The notes under the pieces were generated by a model. That model was not told the DNA's origin. It made no database searches and was given only the letters and a program-made list of their open reading frames with translations. The position numbers and the translations under genes were made by a program. A stretch of 64,000 nt of DNA from Glandiceps talaboti (Eukaryota; Hemichordata; Enteropneusta; Spengelidae), in contig NC_135555.1 in assembly GCF_964340395.1 (NCBI RefSeq), forward strand, positions 13,337,246 to 13,401,245, read 5' to 3'. This document shows positions 11,422 through 23,619 of the stretch, one piece after another. Each line of letters begins with the position of its first letter. The first letter of the stretch is position 1.

Positions 11422-14400
11422 GTGATATATGTGATGTAACTAAATGGGGTCGATGCCATTGTAATCATGTGAATGGAATACTTGTTAATACTGGGTCACT
11501 GACCCTAACCACTGACACAAATGAACTATTTATTGTCAAGTTGTCCCGTGTGTCCACTCCAAAGTAATTAATTTTCCGCAAAGCAATTTACTGAATAGTG
11601 CGGTTACAATGTATGTACCCGAATGCGTAACTAATTCGTTCTACGAATTGAAGGGGTCGCCTTGATTAAATTTGTTTCAAGATAATCTCATTAAAATGTA
11701 GTTTTTCATCCGCCCAAATTTTACACGTGGACTCTGTATAGGAAGTCACAGATTTAGTAATGAACATTATTGACATTCCGGACATCTCCTTGTTTCCCCC
11801 CCCCAAAAAAAAAACCCACAAAAAACCACCACCAACAACAACAACAACAACAAACAAACAAACAAACAAACAAACAAACAAACAGACGGACGGACAAACA
11901 AACAAACAAACAGACAGACAGACAAACAAACAAACAAACAAACAAACAAACAAGTAAAACACACACATGATGCGTTTTACTTTGACAAACTTTGACAAAA
12001 GTAAACTTCGGAAACTAAACTAAAGTTCCTCCGTTTCAAGTCTGTCACTGTTTTTCTTATCATAATCATCACGCGTTGTTTTATTTTGTAAATTGTATAA
12101 ATTAATTATTTATGCCGACTCAATATATCTAGTTTTGTTAGCTGTTATTGCTAATGAAGGGGAACCTGCTGTCGGCGTGGTGACTTTGACTATGTCTACG
12201 AATTTGAGACTCCCGGCGCCAAGTTACAACCTTATTACGGTTATCCCAGGGTTTAACTTAGCAAAATATGGGGTACGTTGACAGGTAACAACATTTGTTA
12301 GCAAACTGGAGATAAGTCGTGACGTAAATAACACTAAACGACATCAAATACATTTAGATATATAATAAAAACGTCCGAAAACAATGCCAAGATAATTTAT
12401 TCCAAAAAAAGCAGCAAAAAAATGGAAGGCGATTATATATATATATGTTTCTGGTGTTCGTTTTACTCGAGATTGATAATACTCGGAATAGTATGTCAAA
12501 GGTGAAATGGAGATTCGGCTGGACCTTAGAATTAAACGACAACAACAATCGATACAAGTGTTTGCCCAGTATCAAGATCGTTCCAAGTGCATATTGTGGC
12601 ATTATTTGTCCATAAATTATCTATGTTTATAGACTTGGTATTTATACAATGCACTACTAAAATCAACACACTTGTCTAACAATTTGAATCACAATTGATA
12701 CTATAATTTTTTAATGATAGAAAAACACATTAGGAAGGATATAAAATCAATATCTTCAACAATCAGACGAGTGTCATGGGTGTGACACGATGAAGTAGAT
12801 CAAAATTAAAGGTCAAATGTCACGGATTTGATGTCTAATGATAGTGTCAGTGTGCAATGTCCAAACACTTGAAACAGTAGTCAATGCATCACGACGACAC
12901 ATACTGTCAACCAAAAGTCAAATACAGCATTGGTAATGTTGTGGTTATCGATTTGTCAAACTGGAAACACGCACGTTACAAATGTTAACAACAGTTTTAT
13001 ACATCTGAATTCAATGGTGTTTGTAGATTGAACAGAACAGAAACGACAGAGTGGTCAGTTTATCAGACTCTTTATCAAACGCTAATGGTCTACATAGTTT
13101 GTAGTAAACAACCCTTGAAGTGTCAGGGTTGCATAGGTGATTTATCATCAGGTGGGGGGGGGGGGGGCGCTGAACATGTATCTGTGTTGATCAGGTCGTT
13201 TCCAACAGAGTGACGACATACAGTCAGGGAAATTTTAAAATAACACAAACCAAAATTTAAGACATTGCGTCAAATCTTTTGCTGTTTGCAATACATTATA
13301 CACACCTGGCCATGGCGTGAATAACTCATACCTCTACATGTATCTTAGACAACGTGAACTCACCAAGTTCGATCAATACATTTTGTTTTCGGTCAACGCA
13401 GAATAAGTGTCATTGTTATATCGGCGCGATTACCTTAACGACTTAGAGATGGTTAACACCGCATTGTTATAGACAGTTGTCATGTATTGTTCGCACGATG
13501 GTACAATTTCAACGTGATTAAACACCACGTAATTGGAATAAATATGCGTATATTGGTTACACACGTAAATATAGTAATGATCGCTTACAACATTTTATTG
13601 TTAAAAACTGACCTTGACAGCTCACGTCAGTTGTACACAAAATATAACTTCCACAGGTGATAGCGACACTGTTAAATTCTGTATAATGTCTTAGTGATCG
13701 GTAACGATGACAACAGGTGTCATTTATAGTGAGAACATTTATTGCTGTCCAAGATGGCGGAAATCGTTTTCTCGTAGTTTTCATTTCTTCAGTGTGGTAG
13801 TTGGCGCGAAACATTATGAACGTCGACGTCACCTGTACCGACCGTTCCGCTCGATAATTTAGCAATGGACCATAACACTCACCAACAACTAAATGTTGCA
13901 ATTGGATAAACAAACAATTTACATGGAACGGACGTGTACATACTAGCATATAAGCATCATCTGTTTTCTGTTTTATGTATTAATTATGCTATTCAGTATT
14001 TGCAGTTGATGTCCCCTTGGTTGTATACAATTCGTTGATAGTACGGTTTGATATGAGATTGTGGGCTTTGCATCCGCTTTACATTGCCCCTAAACAGGAT
14101 AAGAAAATCTATACGGATCGCATTTCTACCTTTTTTGTTGTGGTATATTCAAACCATGTATACATTTCAATAGTAACTCTGCTATACTGTTATGTTTTTT
14201 ATCCTTTCTGACGTACACTAGTTTTACAAAACACAATACGCTACTAAATGTATTATTTAATGTTTACTGTCTGTGGGGCTATGTCAAATGTTAACCCTGT
14301 AGTCATTTTATCCCTTTTCAATGCAGTGGTCTCTCCCGTAGGTTACCAAGAAACTGTACTCGCCTCGCCATACAGGGCATAGACATTTGTAAGACAATAC

Positions 14401-14745
14401 TTTGCACACACATAGAGCGACAATAACAATGTGAATGGAATTTCAGCGACAAGTGCTTAAAGAAAATGCTTGTAGGCGTCAAAACACATATGGGTATACA
14501 AGCTTATCTCAGTCTGTATACGTTGCCATTGCATTCTAACAACTGTTTTGTAGTACAAGATATGCATGATATGACCAATGTCAGTTCTTTTCTTTGTTAA
14601 AAACAGAGCCATACATTTTAAAGAGTAAAGGCGTGAAGTCACCATTTTACGGTTAAATTAAGGACAAAAAGTGTAAACGCATAATATACAGTGTTTAAAA
14701 CTTACGAGAGTCACTACCGGGCAAGCTCACACTACCCGGAGCCAT
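6022..14745 (-). CDS. CRADD/RAIDD-like adaptor: CARD + death domain + polylysine tail
   Basis: Five coding exons on the minus strand: 14706-14745, 10365-10652, 8935-9150, 7945-8004 and 6022-6065. All four introns are phase 1 with GT-AG ends, giving 215 residues. The start ATG (14745-14743) sits in GCCGCCATGG, an excellent initiation context. Residues about 15-109 form a CARD (TPEKCKELIKHY, then helix pattern LYYLFQERVFSKETIEDIR and LVLIQILRKLQINLLADIL). Residues about 115-180 form a death domain (LGYHWKRIADELGMK, EQALYMLLLWEERDG, LTELLETCNM). Residues 191-215 are mostly Lys with Gly, Ser and Ala. The CARD-then-DD order and the length match vertebrate CRADD (199 residues), which links PIDD1 to caspase-2. 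Identity is low, so the partner is inferred, not shown. The lysine tail is absent from vertebrate CRADD and could act as a nuclear/nucleolar or nucleic-acid-binding signal. Confidence 0.82.
6415..7917. repeat. 48-bp minisatellite, 32 copies, in last intron of the adaptor gene
   Basis: The word gcttgccatt recurs exactly every 48 bp from 6415 to 7903 (31 intervals), without a single length change. Variation is confined to a few positions: TAC/TGC after CAT, ATGGG/ACGCG/ACATG, and GTG/GAG. The array lies between the last two exons of the minus-strand adaptor gene. Because 48 is a multiple of 3 and the unit has a stop-free frame, the plus strand shows a 512-codon open frame of 16-residue units (LACHYCKPMGTVQTPH). 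Most between-unit differences change the amino acid, and the frame ends inside the antisense of a real exon, so it is not treated as a gene. Confidence 0.95.
8802..8960 (-). repeat. Triplicated splice-donor segment of the death-domain exon
   Basis: On the minus strand, a G-run followed by GGCTGCAGGTAAGCAAAT ends the death-domain exon (donor GT at 8934-8933). Two diverged copies follow within 135 bp: GGCTACAGGTAAGCAAAT (GT at 8858-8857) and GGCTGCAGGTAACTAATT (GT at 8801-8800). Each copy is followed by CTTTACCTCAAAT or a variant of it. The three are tandem copies of a segment of about 60-75 bp carrying the exon end and the donor. Retaining the sequence past the first donor would add about 14 residues (GKQIVFTSNLFSEP) and then a stop. 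Confidence 0.75.
9797..10250. repeat. 65-bp minisatellite, about 7 copies
   Basis: The word aatatgaatgctacaaacga recurs at a 62-65 bp spacing (atgaatg at 9861, 9923, 9988, 10053, 10118, 10183), with a diverged first copy near 9797. It lies in the intron between the death-domain and CARD exons, immediately 3' of the CARD exon in transcript sense. Confidence 0.92.
11349..11420. repeat. (CATA)n microsatellite
   Basis: Uninterrupted catacatacata run of about 70 bp in the first intron of the adaptor gene. Confidence 0.97.
11836..11953. repeat. (CAAA)n with (CAGA)n interruptions
   Basis: Starts as caacaacaac, then becomes caaacaaacaaa with cagacggacgg and cagacagacaga interruptions. Spurious open frames of TNKQTNKQ or CLFVCLFV type arise from it on both strands. 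Confidence 0.97.
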
Positions 14746-15250
14746 GGCGGCTTCCAACGCTGTACTTCACTCGTTAGTAACTGTTCCGTTCTTCGGTGTC
14801 TCCGTGAACTTGATCGGACGACGTGTGAAGAGACAAACACTCACTTCGCCATATATCCGTTCCCTTTTTGTCTACAGATATTCCTGTTGATTCAGAAACG
14901 ACTGAAAAATACGGGGAATAGTCGAATATAGACTCGAAGTAGCGTTTTAAGTCTCGTGTGTGTGTCGTATCGTCGTAGTGTACCCGTCGCGTGAACCCCA
15001 TACACCTATGATATGCAAATGAGCAGACCCAGGCAACAGTTGTCAAGTGTTTTGTATGGCTTCAATGAGGCATGCTTACGCACAGAGCATAGCGTTGCGT
15101 TCAATGGAGTGTGTTTACCTGTTTTGTTGCACATGTTTCAAGTAATTGAAAAATCAAATGCATAGCAATATTTGAAATGTTAAAACTTTAACACGAATCT
15201 TCGCTTGTATACAAATATACTGTAGTTATGTTAGGTTCCTAATTTCATAG
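14746..15250 (-). promoter_or_regulatory. Probable promoter / 5' UTR region of the adaptor gene
   Basis: The sequence immediately 5' of the minus-strand start codon is richer in CpG than the flanks (for example cgtcgtagtg, cccgtcgcgtg, ttcgccatatatccg). It should contain the 5' UTR and core promoter. I see no unambiguous TATA box at a sensible distance, so the transcription start is not placed. Confidence 0.4.
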
Positions 15251-17805
15251 TTGAGTTGATTCTAATTAACGTTGGGATATTGAACGGAGTCACTTGTGGT
15301 ATAGTAACACTACTTTTTATCTGGGGGCTCTGTGTGAATTCCAAAACTGTTACCAAACGTTTATTTTATACGAGTAAATGCCCCCTAACCCCCCCCCCCC
15401 CAAAAAAAAAAAAAAAAAAAAATCTCGAAATATCACATAACTATAATGTACTAGTATGCTCTAAAATGCTACGCAGTATATCAGGCAAATTCGTACATTT
15501 TTTATTTCAATCCTCGTGTACAATTCTTTACATCTGCGGTGTCTGACATCATGGATCTATAGACTCGCGCTGACATACACCAACTATGCTTCCACGCCCC
15601 GCGACATACACTTAGATAGTCTTTGACAATGCTGTAATATCAAACCAGACACTCAGCATATATACGAATAATTATATAGGATCCTATATTGCCAAATAGC
15701 GCGAGAGTTTGGAAAACTGTTTTGAGGAAATGGAAGAATCCCGGGAGAAATAAATAAAACCGTCGTCAGGTATATTGGATCGATTATATTGAACAACCTC
15801 ATTACTGGCAAGTAATTTATTAATCTCGACAAAACTGTCCTTTATTATGTTCCACTCAGTCGATTATTTTATTTTCTACATCCTGCCTTCAGAGTGTTTA
15901 GTATTCATAGATTCATAATGGACTATAATGGGATATTTTTTAAATGATGCTATATAGGGAATATGCGGAGAGGTGTTTAGATAAATCAAAGACGCAAAAT
16001 ACATAAAAATAAAATATGTACGTTTTATAGATGGCAGCAATTCAAGCTAGGTTTTCAATTAATCATACAAGTTAATGGCTTCTCGTACGTGCAGTTACCG
16101 ATATTAAGATTGTCTATTTTCACCGATCAAAGAAAATGAGACACCTTTAAGTTAATAGTATAGTTGTACTCTGGAGGAGTCCATTCTGTTCAAACTCAGA
16201 TCAGAGTCATCGGGGTGTTACAGGCGTTTTATCAACGCTCTTATTAAATCAAAATACGCTCGCAATACCAAACTTGTTTCCACGGCAACGTTTGTAAAGA
16301 GTAAAGCAGAGACATGTATTAAGGGATGAACCAGTAGCAGGTGAATATCAGGGAGGGATAAGAATTTATTTTTTTGTACATTTGACAGAATTTATTTTCA
16401 AATGCAGTGAAAACGAAGCTTTCAATTGAACAATAATTGTAGTGTATAAATTATGAAGTCTTAGCAACCATCACACATTGTTCAAGTCTTGAGTGAAAAA
16501 TATTGACAATTACTAGATAATCTAGGACATGGGGGGGGGATATAAAGTCAGATACTTCGGTCATTTCATTGTAACTAATGGCCATCAGAGTTTGCTCATG
16601 GAAGGATTAGTTCGTTCTCCCCCTCTACTGTCTATGGTTCATAGTGCGAGAAGAAGGGGCAGAGTAGGAAATAGTCAACAGATGTGACTAGAATGAATGG
16701 AGATGTGTTATGTTAATAATTCATGTGCCAAACTTGCGTATGACATGCAGGCGGTAGTGAATAATTTGGACCGTCAACCACCCCTGCAGACAACGCCAAA
16801 ACTGAAATGAACAGAAAAGATAACCATTAATACGAGAGTTTGGGTCATTCGTCTGCTATTGAAAGGTGAGTACACACCTGTGTCTGAATGAATACATGTT
16901 GTGTAAATCGTAGCACATAATCTGATTAAAATCTGATGTAGGAATCGACTCGATTTCATTATATGTATCTATCTATGGTTCAGTCGTATATTGTATATGT
17001 TTAATCACATTATTATCTTGCATTTAAAAAAAAACTACGACAAAGCGAAATGTTCTTGTCTTCAAATAAAACGAACAGTCAAATAGGTCACTTCAATAAC
17101 AGAAAATGCAAAGCCTGGGTAATATTTTTTTCTCTGTTGAAATTAACTTCCAAGACGTGATCATCTAGGCAATGGGAATATACTTTTAATCCTTCGATAT
17201 CACAAATAGAGTGACAACGTCGACAGACCATTCAAATGTTTTACAGTATTAACTGCATTGGACCGGAAACGGACAAGGGAAACTACAATAATGGCAATAA
17301 TTTCACAAGTCCGTTATCGACGTCCATGGACTAAGCATGGATCTATCGTTGCTGTAATCATTATGCAGTGGTAAGCTTATTCAAGCGAAGTCTGAAAGCT
17401 TGGATACTATTTATATCATGTAGTGTTTGTACTCAATCTGTGAGTGATAGAACATACCATTGTAGTATAGCACTCGAGGAGATATTCTCAATCAGCTTTT
17501 CCATGGTTTAAATTAATTCTAATGCACGTACATTTGTCATGATACAAATAGTATTTATAACCTGTGGTTGTGTAAGTACTAATGGAATACAGTCTTGATG
17601 TATAAATGATAGCAACAGTTGCTATCAAACATTACAATACCAAACACCGCCATCACTATGGTGGTGAGAAATACGAAGTAAAATAAAAACCGTTGTTAAA
17701 GTCCCTCCAGAGACGCTTGCTATACGTACCTGCTGTTTGAAAATTATGATCCGGGACACCTTTAAGTCTGAAGTCTAAGCATAGACCCTTCACCAGTATA
17801 GTCTG

Positions 17806-17874
17806 AATGCCAACGTGGTCTCTAACTGTGAGCGGGGGCTGTAAATCGTAACGATACCGTATAGGGACTAGACT
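17806..17874. mobile_element. TAGTCTGGATGCC-family short repeat, copy 1
   Basis: Shares tagtctgaatgccaacgtgg, gtaaatcgtaacgatacc and gtatagggactagacta with copies near 29481-29551 and 34380-34437. The ends tagtct/agacta are mutually inverted, as in a small terminal-inverted-repeat element. Confidence 0.55.
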
Positions 17875-20253
17875 ACTCCGCCAGTGGTATTCTCGCAAAC
17901 CAGAGCTATTTATATTTCGAAATAAAAATAGGGACCGGCTCGTTAAGAACGGTACCGTAAAACGGTCGTGGTTTGCGACGATGCACCAGTGGAGGGTCTA
18001 TGAATTACTAAAGTCCAGTTGTGCTTAAAAAAAATAGTCGTGGAATAATTTCTAAATGTCAGTTGAGGGTTACATAACAATGTGTTCAATCATAGACTCT
18101 CCACCAGTTACATATCATGTTGGTGGAGGGTATACATAATTCACATTAACAATGAGACTGATTGGAAGCATATTGTTGAGGTTACATTTTTGAGGGTCGT
18201 TACCGACCAGTACTGATAACTAGTACGGGGAGAACCCTGATCATTTCATTCTTGGGTTGCTGGGAGTTGCATCATTTTCTTTTTTTTTTAAAAAACAAAT
18301 ACTACAAGACTTGTCAAAACTTACGAGATTTTTTATTTCAACATGTAAAATGTCTTTTACAAATGATGTACTGAAATTAATAATACAATGTACATTCCTG
18401 GATCACATTGATTACTCAAGGTTTTCTTTTATTTTATAAATCATGTATTTAAGTATACAGTATGTGGACTCTCATAATCACTTATCATTTAATCATAACT
18501 CATGATTCATAAATCCATACTTTTATCATAAAACACAACATTTTTTTCACTACAAAAATAAGATTGAACATAATTTTTACAGTCGGTCCTCACCAATAAA
18601 TGAACAATTCACCATAGCAAATTATGTTGTACAAATGTTGCACATTATCTGGTGATGAGATTTCATGAAGGTTTTTACAAAAAAAATCATTCAGGACATT
18701 GTCCCTGTGTTTGTATTCATTATGAAACATTACAACTTACAAACACGTACGTACACAGAATGAAAGATTTGTCGTTGAGGGCGCTCTGCATTGTTACTGC
18801 ATCAATGAAATCTCAAATCGTGGTCTGTTATTTTGCTTCATTGTCTCACGAACAACTGATACTTAACTGGTTAGTGAAACAGTGAAGTTAAATCACGGGC
18901 CATGTTGACAGGCTACTGTGTCAGCTGCGTGGAGTGCAAACAAAGGCAAATCTGTCGGTCTAGCAAACATATGACCCTCTGAAGAGCAAAAAAGAATAAT
19001 TAAACAAAATATTAAAACACTGTTATTTCTATGATCTAACACAAAAAGGAAAGAAAATATACATTGGAATTATTGCACATAGGCACTGAAACATAACTGG
19101 CATGTTTTGATAAACTGGTTTATGACGTTGCCTTTTTGTGATCAATTTTGTGACATGAAACTTATACGTTACAAATCTTGATTGTTTTTATACCATGTTT
19201 AAATACAAATAATGATATCTTGGTCCAAACCCTTTTCTATATACAATGTACAGTACATTGCATATAACAGTTCACTGGCTCTTGTTTGATACAAGAAGAA
19301 ACTACACGTCGTTACACTTTGAGAAAATAAGATTGAATCAATAGTTTCCTGCTATATTTTGTCTAAATGAAATTACTGCCACCATGTACACATCAAATAC
19401 AGACATCAAAACATCAGCATTTGCATATCTGTGTCTTGATGCAGTACTTTTAAATGGGGCAAGAAATTACAATCTTTAAGTGTAGAATGTGCAGTTTTTT
19501 TTATTGGTTTCTGTGTGGTTTGTATCAAAGAGAACCAGTGAACAGCAACCGGCACATGTACAGATAGATGTACATTTAAGAGAAGCCAATGTAAGCAATT
19601 TAACACTCTTTGCTTCAGATTATTCCATATCCACAGGTGTTCATACAGGCCCCACACTGACAGTGTTCTCCCCAGAAAATAACAGTAATAGTCACGGGGA
19701 AATTGGAAATTTGAACATAATTTTTATGTTACTTAACATATATTGTTCTCAAGAAATGGAATCAAGTGCTCTATTACTGCCTGGGTAGTGTTGGGAGAAC
19801 ACTGCATCTTTACGACAAATTTGCTTCTGTTTACATGCAAGAAGTATTGGTCACAAGTGTTTGGCTGCAGACACTGCACACATACATACACATATATATA
19901 TATATACAGCAGTGGACGGATGTCACACCATCCTGATAGTACAATTGACAGTAACATCACCCAAATAATGCGACTGACACTGTGATGTTTGGTACATGCC
20001 TGAGATAAAGAACACTTCTAAAGACTGACAAATCACTCCAAACTTTGTACTGGAAAAATGTCCAGACCATCACCTCTCTCCTTCAGGAATTACAATATGA
20101 GAAAAATATACTTTTACATCAACTTTTCCATCCAAACTGACCATCATCCCATCCCATCAATGGTGAATCAAAGATTGTTTGCATGTGGACACAAAACGGT
20201 GAACACATTGGTTTGCAGAGGGTCACACACAAGTTCAGAAATAGCAAAGCAGA

Positions 20254-20357
20254 TAGCCTGTAGGATACGCCATGACAGGGCGCCCTCACACATCAGTCAA
20301 CCCCTTTAAGGGCAGGCTGGTGAGAGTGGAGCAACACGACATATCTTATTTAGTCTA
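20254..20357. mobile_element. TAGNCTG MITE (MULE-like), copy with 9-bp TSD
   Basis: Begins tagcctgtaggatacgcc and ends in gacatatcttatttagtcta, the two ends being imperfect inverted repeats. It contains the palindrome agggcgccctc and is flanked by caaagcaga (20245-20253) and caaaacaga (20358-20366), a 9-bp duplication with one mismatch. Related copies lie at 25802-25940, 29834-29930, 42809-42914 and 57943-58047. Confidence 0.72.
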
Positions 20358-21386
20358 CAAAACAGAGTGTCACTAAAGCCTACATTTCACGATCAAATAA
20401 AAATTTTCCTTTGCAAAAATTTTTAAAACATTTTATGATTTCAGTAGAAGCGCATCACCAGGTTGAGAAACTCTAAATAACTTAAATATAAAATTCAAAG
20501 TAAAACATGGATTTTACTGGTTGTCATACAAACACAAATGCAATAACTACACTGTATTATATCGAGGAAATGTTTGCCATAATTTCCCACATTTTCTCAC
20601 GTTTCACTTGACAATACGCATACTTTGCTTGGCATAAAATCTCACATATGCTAATTTACACCAATGCAGAATTTGTTTGACATTTAAAATTTATCAAATA
20701 AAACTTATCTAAAACATGAAAAGAAAACCACATAAAATGGCAGCTGTTTTCTATTTCTTTCTTGCCAATTACTACACGACATTCAGAAACAGTTTTTAAG
20801 TACAGAGAAAATTGGAATGTAAAAATAACATATAAGGAATACTATACCGTGTGCAAACCAAGGTGTGCACATTCAAACAGAAAATACAAGATTTGTTTTC
20901 AGGTTATTATGTCGCAATACATATCTATGTCATAGGTTATGCAGTGCCCAAAAATATGCGTCAAAACGTTCAAGATTGTTATAATTTTTTCATCGTTTCT
21001 TACACTATGCTTGTGAAGGTATTATTCTCCAAAATCTTTCTTCATTCAGCCAGAAAATATTTGATGTGAGTTTTGTCTTTGACGCGGTGACAAGGCTCCT
21101 TATGCCACTTGCTTTGTATTTGACTCAGTGACAAGGCCCCTCATGTTACTTGGTTTGTCCAACTGTGATGAGGCCCCATGTGTCACTGAAGAATAATAAT
21201 ATTGGAGCTGTAATTACAATGAAGGTTGAAGTCTTGGTACTGAGTCATAATTTCACAACTCTATTTATGCAGAAATGTAGAAACACTTAAATCCTCCATA
21301 GCCACAAAAAATGAAATTTAAATGATTTCACAAAAAATAAAATAAAAGTGACATGAATCTAGCTGACAATAAATACATTACTATTG

Positions 21387-22295
21387 CAGGGATCTGCCGA
21401 CGCCGGTCGGCACCGGTCGCTAGCGTCCGGGACTCAGCCTTGCCGACCACCACTCAAAGGTTGCCGACCACCACCTTCAAGTGTCACCGACCCCACGATC
21501 ACTTTAATAATTACACATTCATTTTCTGCCCACATGGGCGTATTGATTTAAAAGATAATGAAGTATGAAAATGTCTTTGAGAAAAGAACAATGTAGACGA
21601 CCATTAATTACAATAATGACAAATACTTGACTATTTATAAAGACGAAGTGTGAATTGACAACAGCTGACGCTGCATGTGTACAGTATGTGTGTGAATTAC
21701 AGGGCAAACACGATGCTGCAGACTTTCGACTAGCATTCTTCAGCATCGTCAAAAAAGTATAACAGCCTCATATACCTTTTATAAAGTGTTGACGTTGTGT
21801 CCGATCATTAGTTTTCTGTTCAATTTTACTCTGAAAACACTTTTAGTTACTAGTTTGCCATCGTACATAGCACCACATAGCACGACGATGAAAACACGTA
21901 ATTTCCAAAATGGCGGGTGGTGACGTCACAAACTATCGCGAGGTCTCATGTATCACGAGATTTCGTCTAAACGCGATGCGGATGTGTGGATATACGCAAC
22001 TTTTTAGAGTTTTGAAACTGCAGTCGTCTTTGGATATTTAGTTTGATTGAAACAACTTTAGCTTTTCAGAAAACTAATCAAAAACTGATTGAAAAAAAAT
22101 CGATGTGCAAAGACTGAGATTAGAGTTATAAATCAGTAGAGAAAGAAAAGTTGGGTTTATCTTTTTCATTGGCAACTTTGATCATACACCATATACTTTG
22201 AGTGTACCATTAATTTATTCATGAATATTAATTATGCAAATTGACATGAATATTAATTAGCGACCGGGACTACTCTCAAGCTTGGCAGAACCCTG
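21387..22295. mobile_element. 909-bp element with CAGGGNTCTGCC inverted ends
   Basis: The left end cagggatctgcc and the right end ggcagaaccctg are inverted repeats with one mismatch, flanked on both sides by ctattg (21381-21386 and 22296-22301). The left end carries a CG-rich tandem of gccgaccaccac words. The middle carries promoter-like words: aaaatggcgggtggtgacgtca (YY1-like followed by a palindromic TGACGTCA), then tatcgcgaggtctc. No transposase frame is visible, so it would be non-autonomous. Confidence 0.6.
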
Positions 22296-23385
22296 CTATT
22301 GTATCAATTTTGGTTTGAATTTCAAAAACAAACAAACGGAAGTATGTAAAGGATTTGATGCTTTGAAAGTCATATTACATTGAGTTATCGACTGTGACCT
22401 TGTGATTTCAAGGGCACAAGAACAGGACAAATGTTATGGCCGTTACCATAAAGACAAAAGATTGTATAATTTGGCCACTGGGGGCGCTATTCAACATATT
22501 TTCATTCTTTGTTACTGCATGTATTGAAATAGTTTGGTTTCTTCCATGTAAAGTGGTCATACGGAAGACAAACAAGTACATGACGTACATGTATTTGGAT
22601 TTTTAATTTATAAAATTACTTTCCCATGTTTTCCTACCTGAAAAGACCATGTGAAACAGCAAATACCAAATTCTTGTTTGTAACTGAATAAATTGAATTG
22701 AAAGAAGCTAAAATTTGTGTGAAAAGTTTGCTTTTTGTACAAACATTTGGAACATTTAATTTTCTTTCTTTCTTTGCAATTAATATTGAATTACACACAA
22801 AGACTTGGTACGTGGTTGTCACATTGTCTTTTGCACACTAAGTATTTGTAGTAGAGTTATTTTATCGGTACTAAAATCTAAAATATGTACCCACTTGTCA
22901 TCAATATGGACAACTTTAAAGTTATTGAACTCACGAATGTCGTTTACACCCATTTTGATGACTGCTTCTTGCATGTTTTCCCTACTGAATCTAAAGCACC
23001 TTTATGTGATGCTTAAAAAATGGCTGAACAGGTTACATTTTTGTAGGTAACAGGCATATTGACTATTACCATGAAAGCTGTCACCTTGTGGTGATAAATT
23101 GCGATTATTACATTTTAAAAAGAGATCCTATCATTAGTAGAGTACTTTTTAGACAATCTTAGTTAAATAGATTTTTACCTTATTTGGTCAATACTGACTC
23201 CTAGCAATCAATGTTAATCAATGCCCATAAATTCAATTTGCATATAGGACCAGGTTGACCTGATTGACATTGATACAATGTAGTTAATTTCAAAGGTTAA
23301 AGGTTAAAGATTAGAGGTGAAAAGTTAGAATTTCCAGAGTTTGAGATTTTCAATTCATATACATATTATACAGAAGTGATATTAT

Positions 23386-23560
23386 CCTGATAGACTAAGC
23401 ACTAACTCCACTGACTTTGTCTATAGTACATGATAGACTAAACACTAACTCCACTGACTTTGTCTATAGTATCCTGATAGACTAAGCACTAACTCCACTG
23501 ACTTTGTCTATAGTACATGATAGACTAAACACTAGCGCCATTGAGGTTGTCTACAGTATA
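23386..23560. repeat. 43-bp tandem repeat, 4 copies
   Basis: tgatagactaagcactaact recurs at 23388, 23431, 23475 and 23518, with ccactgactttgtctatagt between. The last copy is diverged. Confidence 0.9.
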
Positions 23561-23619
23561 TCATACCTGATCTAGTGCATTAGCAGCTGATCTATTTAAC
23601 TGACCATACGTGATTTCAT

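Larger units (their letters stand above)
10653..14705 (-). other. First intron of the adaptor gene (4.1 kb): microsatellites, no exon recognised
   Basis: Contents are a (CATA)n run at 11352-11420, a (CAAA)n/(CAGA)n run at 11850-11953, a poly-G run at 13153-13167, and a CpG-containing stretch around 13740-13870. The last includes CAAGATGGCGG at 13750-13760 and GTCGACGTCA near 13822. A 130-codon minus-strand open frame (13557-13949) covers that stretch, but I recognise no protein in it and saw no convincing splice context. Confidence 0.5.

Noticed and set aside
13557-13949. 130-codon minus-strand frame in the adaptor gene's first intron
   Set aside because: No recognisable domain, no convincing acceptor or donor at its edges, and composition consistent with chance in a CpG-containing stretch.
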